DNA of 6,013 nucleotides from Candidatus Parcubacteria bacterium (lineage in GTDB: Bacteria > Patescibacteriota > Patescibacteriia > UBA1558 > GWA2-36-10): assembly GCA_023246135.1 (NCBI GenBank), contig JAHFJB010000031.1, positions 1-6,013 of the forward strand, given 5' to 3'. Both the position numbers and the translations under genes were made by a program. Positions 4,522 to 6,013 of this stretch are shown here, piece by piece. A model generated the notes under the pieces. The model made no database searches, was not told the origin of the DNA, and saw only the letters and a list, made by a program, of their open reading frames with translations. Each line of letters begins with the position of its first letter. The stretch's first letter is position 1.

Positions 4522-5751
4522 ATGAATGCGTATGATAATGCTTTAAGGCAGCTGGAAAAAGCCGCTCAGCTGATGGTTTTGGATAAGGACGTAGTTTTGC
4601 GGCTTAGTAGCCCAGAAAAAACATTGATGGCTAGCTTGCCGATTAAGATGGATGATGGGCATTTACAAATTTTTCCGGCTTATCGTGTCCAGTACAATCA
4701 AGCACGCGGGCCATACAAAGGCGGTATTCGTTTTCATCCCCAAGTTGATTTGGATGAAGTCAAGGCCTTAGGTTTTTGGATGACTATAAAATGTGCCGTA
4801 GCCAACATCCCTATGGGCGGTGGTAAGGGTGGAGTAGTGGTTGATGCCAAGTCTCTAAGTCAAGCGGAAACCGAGAGGTTATCACGGGCTTGGGTTAGAG
4901 CTTTTCGTGAAGAAATTGGTCCAGCCAAAGATATACCAGCTCCAGATCTCTATACTACGCCACAAATCATGGCTTGGATGGCCGATGAATATTCACAACT
5001 CGTGGGCAAACCAAGTTGGGGAGTAGTGACTGGCAAACCATTGGAATTTGGCGGTTCACTAGGTAGGGAGCAAGCCACAGCCCAAGGTGGAATGTTTATA
5101 TTATCAGCCTTGATTGATAAAATGGGGCTTAAAGCTGACAAATTAAAAGTTGCTGTTCAGGGTCTAGGCAATGTCGGCGGTGGTATGGCCGAACTACTTT
5201 ATAAACAAGGATACAAAGTAGTAGCCGTAGCTGACTCTAAAAATGTTATTTATAATGAACACGGTTTGGATATTCCCAAACTTTTGGAGCATAAAAAAAA
5301 TAAAAAATCTTTGACTGATTTTCCTGGAGTCAAAGAAATTTCTTTGGCAGAATTTTTTGTCTTGCCAGTAGATATTTTAGTGCCGGCCGCCATGGAAAAT
5401 CAGATTACTGATAACAATGCCCCGGATATTGCCGCTAAGATTATTTTGGAAATGGCCAACGGCCCGACTACGCCCGAGGCTGATGAGATCTTGTACAAAA
5501 AAGGTATAGTGGTTGTGCCAGATGTTTTGGCTAATTCCGGTGGCGTGACCGTGTCATATTTTGAATGGGTACAGAATCTCAGCAATAATTATTGGAGTGA
5601 GGCTGAAGTCACAAGTGAGCTCAAAGAAAAAATGACTAGCGCTTGGCAGGCAGTAGAGTCTGTGTCTGATAAATACAAAGTTGATTTCCGTACAGCGGCT
5701 TTTGTCACTGCTCTAGAGCGAATCGCTGCGGCTATAAAAATAAGAAATTAG
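4522..5751 (+). CDS. gdhA: Glutamate dehydrogenase (Glu/Leu/Phe/Val dehydrogenase family)
   Basis: This 409-residue protein has the family length. The N-terminal substrate domain (about 1-180) shows GPYKGGIRFHP (63-73), Lys90 in TIKCAVANIP, catalytic Lys102 in PMGGGKGG and Asp142 in PAPDLYT. The Rossmann domain has GLGNVG (214-219) with Asp238 at the end of the next strand, which favours NAD over NADP. GGVTVSYFEWVQN (340-352) is the family's C-terminal signature. It interconverts glutamate with 2-oxoglutarate and ammonia. Leucine or other amino-acid specificity cannot be fully excluded by eye, but the whole sequence reads as glutamate dehydrogenase. It is last in the repressor-thioredoxin unit (15 nt after trxB, no SD), followed by a terminator. 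Such placement ties nitrogen and nicotinamide metabolism to thiol redox; that link is inference. Confidence 0.94.
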   Translation: MNAYDNALRQLEKAAQLMVLDKDVVLRLSSPEKTLMASLPIKMDDGHLQIFPAYRVQYNQARGPYKGGIRFHPQVDLDEVKALGFWMTIKCAVANIPMGGGKGGVVVDAKSLSQAETERLSRAWVRAFREEIGPAKDIPAPDLYTTPQIMAWMADEYSQLVGKPSWGVVTGKPLEFGGSLGREQATAQGGMFILSALIDKMGLKADKLKVAVQGLGNVGGGMAELLYKQGYKVVAVADSKNVIYNEHGLDIPKLLEHKKNKKSLTDFPGVKEISLAEFFVLPVDILVPAAMENQITDNNAPDIAAKIILEMANGPTTPEADEILYKKGIVVVPDVLANSGGVTVSYFEWVQNLSNNYWSEAEVTSELKEKMTSAWQAVESVSDKYKVDFRTAAFVTALERIAAAIKIRN

Positions 5752-5767
5752 TTTATTATAAAAAGGG

Positions 5768-5816
5768 AAAGCGTCCGTCCGTCACTGCATGCGCAGGGCG
5801 AGGCGGACGCTTTTTT
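5768..5816 (+). terminator. Terminator after gdhA, probably active on both strands
   Basis: AAAGCGTCCG (5768-5777) pairs perfectly with CGGACGCTTT (5804-5813), and T residues run on to 5816. The 26-nt interior contains a small inner hairpin (CTGC 5785-5788 with GCAG 5793-5796), so the structure is branched rather than a tight loop. Read from the other strand the stem is followed by TTTCCCTTTTTATAA, so it may also stop the converging small four-cysteine gene. Confidence 0.8.
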
Positions 5817-5817
5817 G

Positions 5818-5837
5818 CGGCTCATCGTGGTGAGCCG
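5818..5837 (-). other. Short hairpin downstream of the four-cysteine gene
   Basis: CGGCTCA (5818-5824) pairs with TGAGCCG (5831-5837) around a 6-nt loop. It lies between the gdhA terminator and the stop codon of the 43-residue gene, with no T tract on the minus strand. It may protect the 3' end of that mRNA, with the larger stem beyond it doing the termination. Confidence 0.5.
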
Positions 5838-5840
5838 GCA

Positions 5841-5856
5841 GGACGACTAGTCGTCC
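5841..5856. repeat. 16-bp perfect palindrome over a stop codon
   Basis: GGACGACTAGTCGTCC equals its own reverse complement. It includes the TAG stop (5849-5847) and the last two aspartate codons of the 43-residue gene. It could be a protein-binding site or simply a chance result of the GAC GAC TAG codons. Confidence 0.65.
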
Positions 5857-5978
5857 AGGTCGCGGCGATCTTCCTCGCGGTAGCGCCTCCAACGGAGGTA
5901 CTCCAGGATCCTGTGAGCCAGGCTGTAGGCTTCACATTCTTCATTGCAAGAGCTTTTTCCGCAGAGTTTGCATGCCAT
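5847..5978 (-). CDS. Small four-cysteine protein (43 aa), possible zinc-binding knuckle
   Basis: The 43-residue product starts MACKLCGKSSCNEECEAYSL, placing Cys3, Cys6, Cys11 and Cys15 in a C-x2-C-x4-C-x3-C pattern, followed by a strongly charged Arg/Glu-rich helix (about 20-42) ending LDD. The four clustered cysteines could bind one zinc ion or an iron-sulfur cluster, or form a redox thiol site; no known family is recognised. Support for a real gene is a full-consensus AAGGAGG 8 nt before the ATG and a hairpin and terminator just after its stop. It converges on gdhA. The DNA is markedly GC-rich, like the 1945-2606 genes and unlike the plus-strand genes, which may point to a shared origin. 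A basic tail after a zinc knuckle could suggest nucleic-acid binding, as a guess. Confidence 0.65.
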   Translation of the reverse strand: MACKLCGKSSCNEECEAYSLAHRILEYLRWRRYREEDRRDLDD

Positions 5979-5986
5979 GCTCCGCG

Positions 5987-5993
5987 CCTCCTT
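5987..5993 (-). promoter_or_regulatory. Consensus Shine-Dalgarno of the four-cysteine gene
   Basis: AAGGAGG on the minus strand lies 8 nt before the ATG at 5978. It is the best anti-16S match in the window and the main evidence that this short frame is translated. The promoter is probably beyond the window edge. Confidence 0.8.
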
Positions 5994-6013
5994 GAGCTAG
6001 AGTATGTTTTCGC

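Overview
The window looks like a chromosomal piece of a small-genome, AT-rich bacterium, most likely from the Candidate Phyla Radiation (Patescibacteria). This rests on compact gene packing, many starts without a Shine-Dalgarno (SD) sequence that share an AT-rich '...atATG' context, and a bactofilin followed by a short-spaced 'MYLYIYDSFL' protein, a pairing I associate with that group. The assignment is inference; there is no rRNA or other decisive marker here. Conserved glycines are encoded by GGN codons, so nothing suggests the UGA-glycine code.

Layout. (1) Positions 1-606, minus strand: a truncated gene and a bactofilin, read from a promoter at 647-675. (2) Positions 764-1788, plus strand: an MBLAC1-like metallo-beta-lactamase-fold hydrolase, tRNA-Arg(CCU) with encoded CCA, a 72-residue charged protein, and a strong intrinsic terminator. 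A perfect 11-bp dyad overlaps the -10 and leader of the hydrolase. (3) Positions 1910-2699, minus strand: two small membrane-anchored proteins of unknown function, visibly more GC-rich than their neighbours, each with the same GGAGGTG-N5-ATG start signal, behind a near-consensus promoter. (4) Positions 2883-5816, plus strand: a four-gene unit with a CsoR/RcnR-family repressor, thioredoxin, thioredoxin reductase and glutamate dehydrogenase. Its promoter carries a clear CsoR-type operator, and it ends in a terminator that may work in both directions. (5) Positions 5818-5993, minus strand: a 43-residue four-cysteine protein with a consensus SD, again GC-rich.

How the genes fit together. TrxB would use NAD(P)H to reduce TrxA. 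GdhA interconverts glutamate and 2-oxoglutarate with NAD(P)H, so the unit joins thiol reduction to an enzyme of nicotinamide turnover. The repressor keeps only one of the three Cu(I) ligands of CsoR, and there is no copper transporter or chaperone here. I therefore infer a sensor of thiol or electrophile stress, or of an unknown ligand, rather than of copper. This repressor-operator-redox unit and the set of GC-rich, SD-led small genes are the two most interesting parts of the window.
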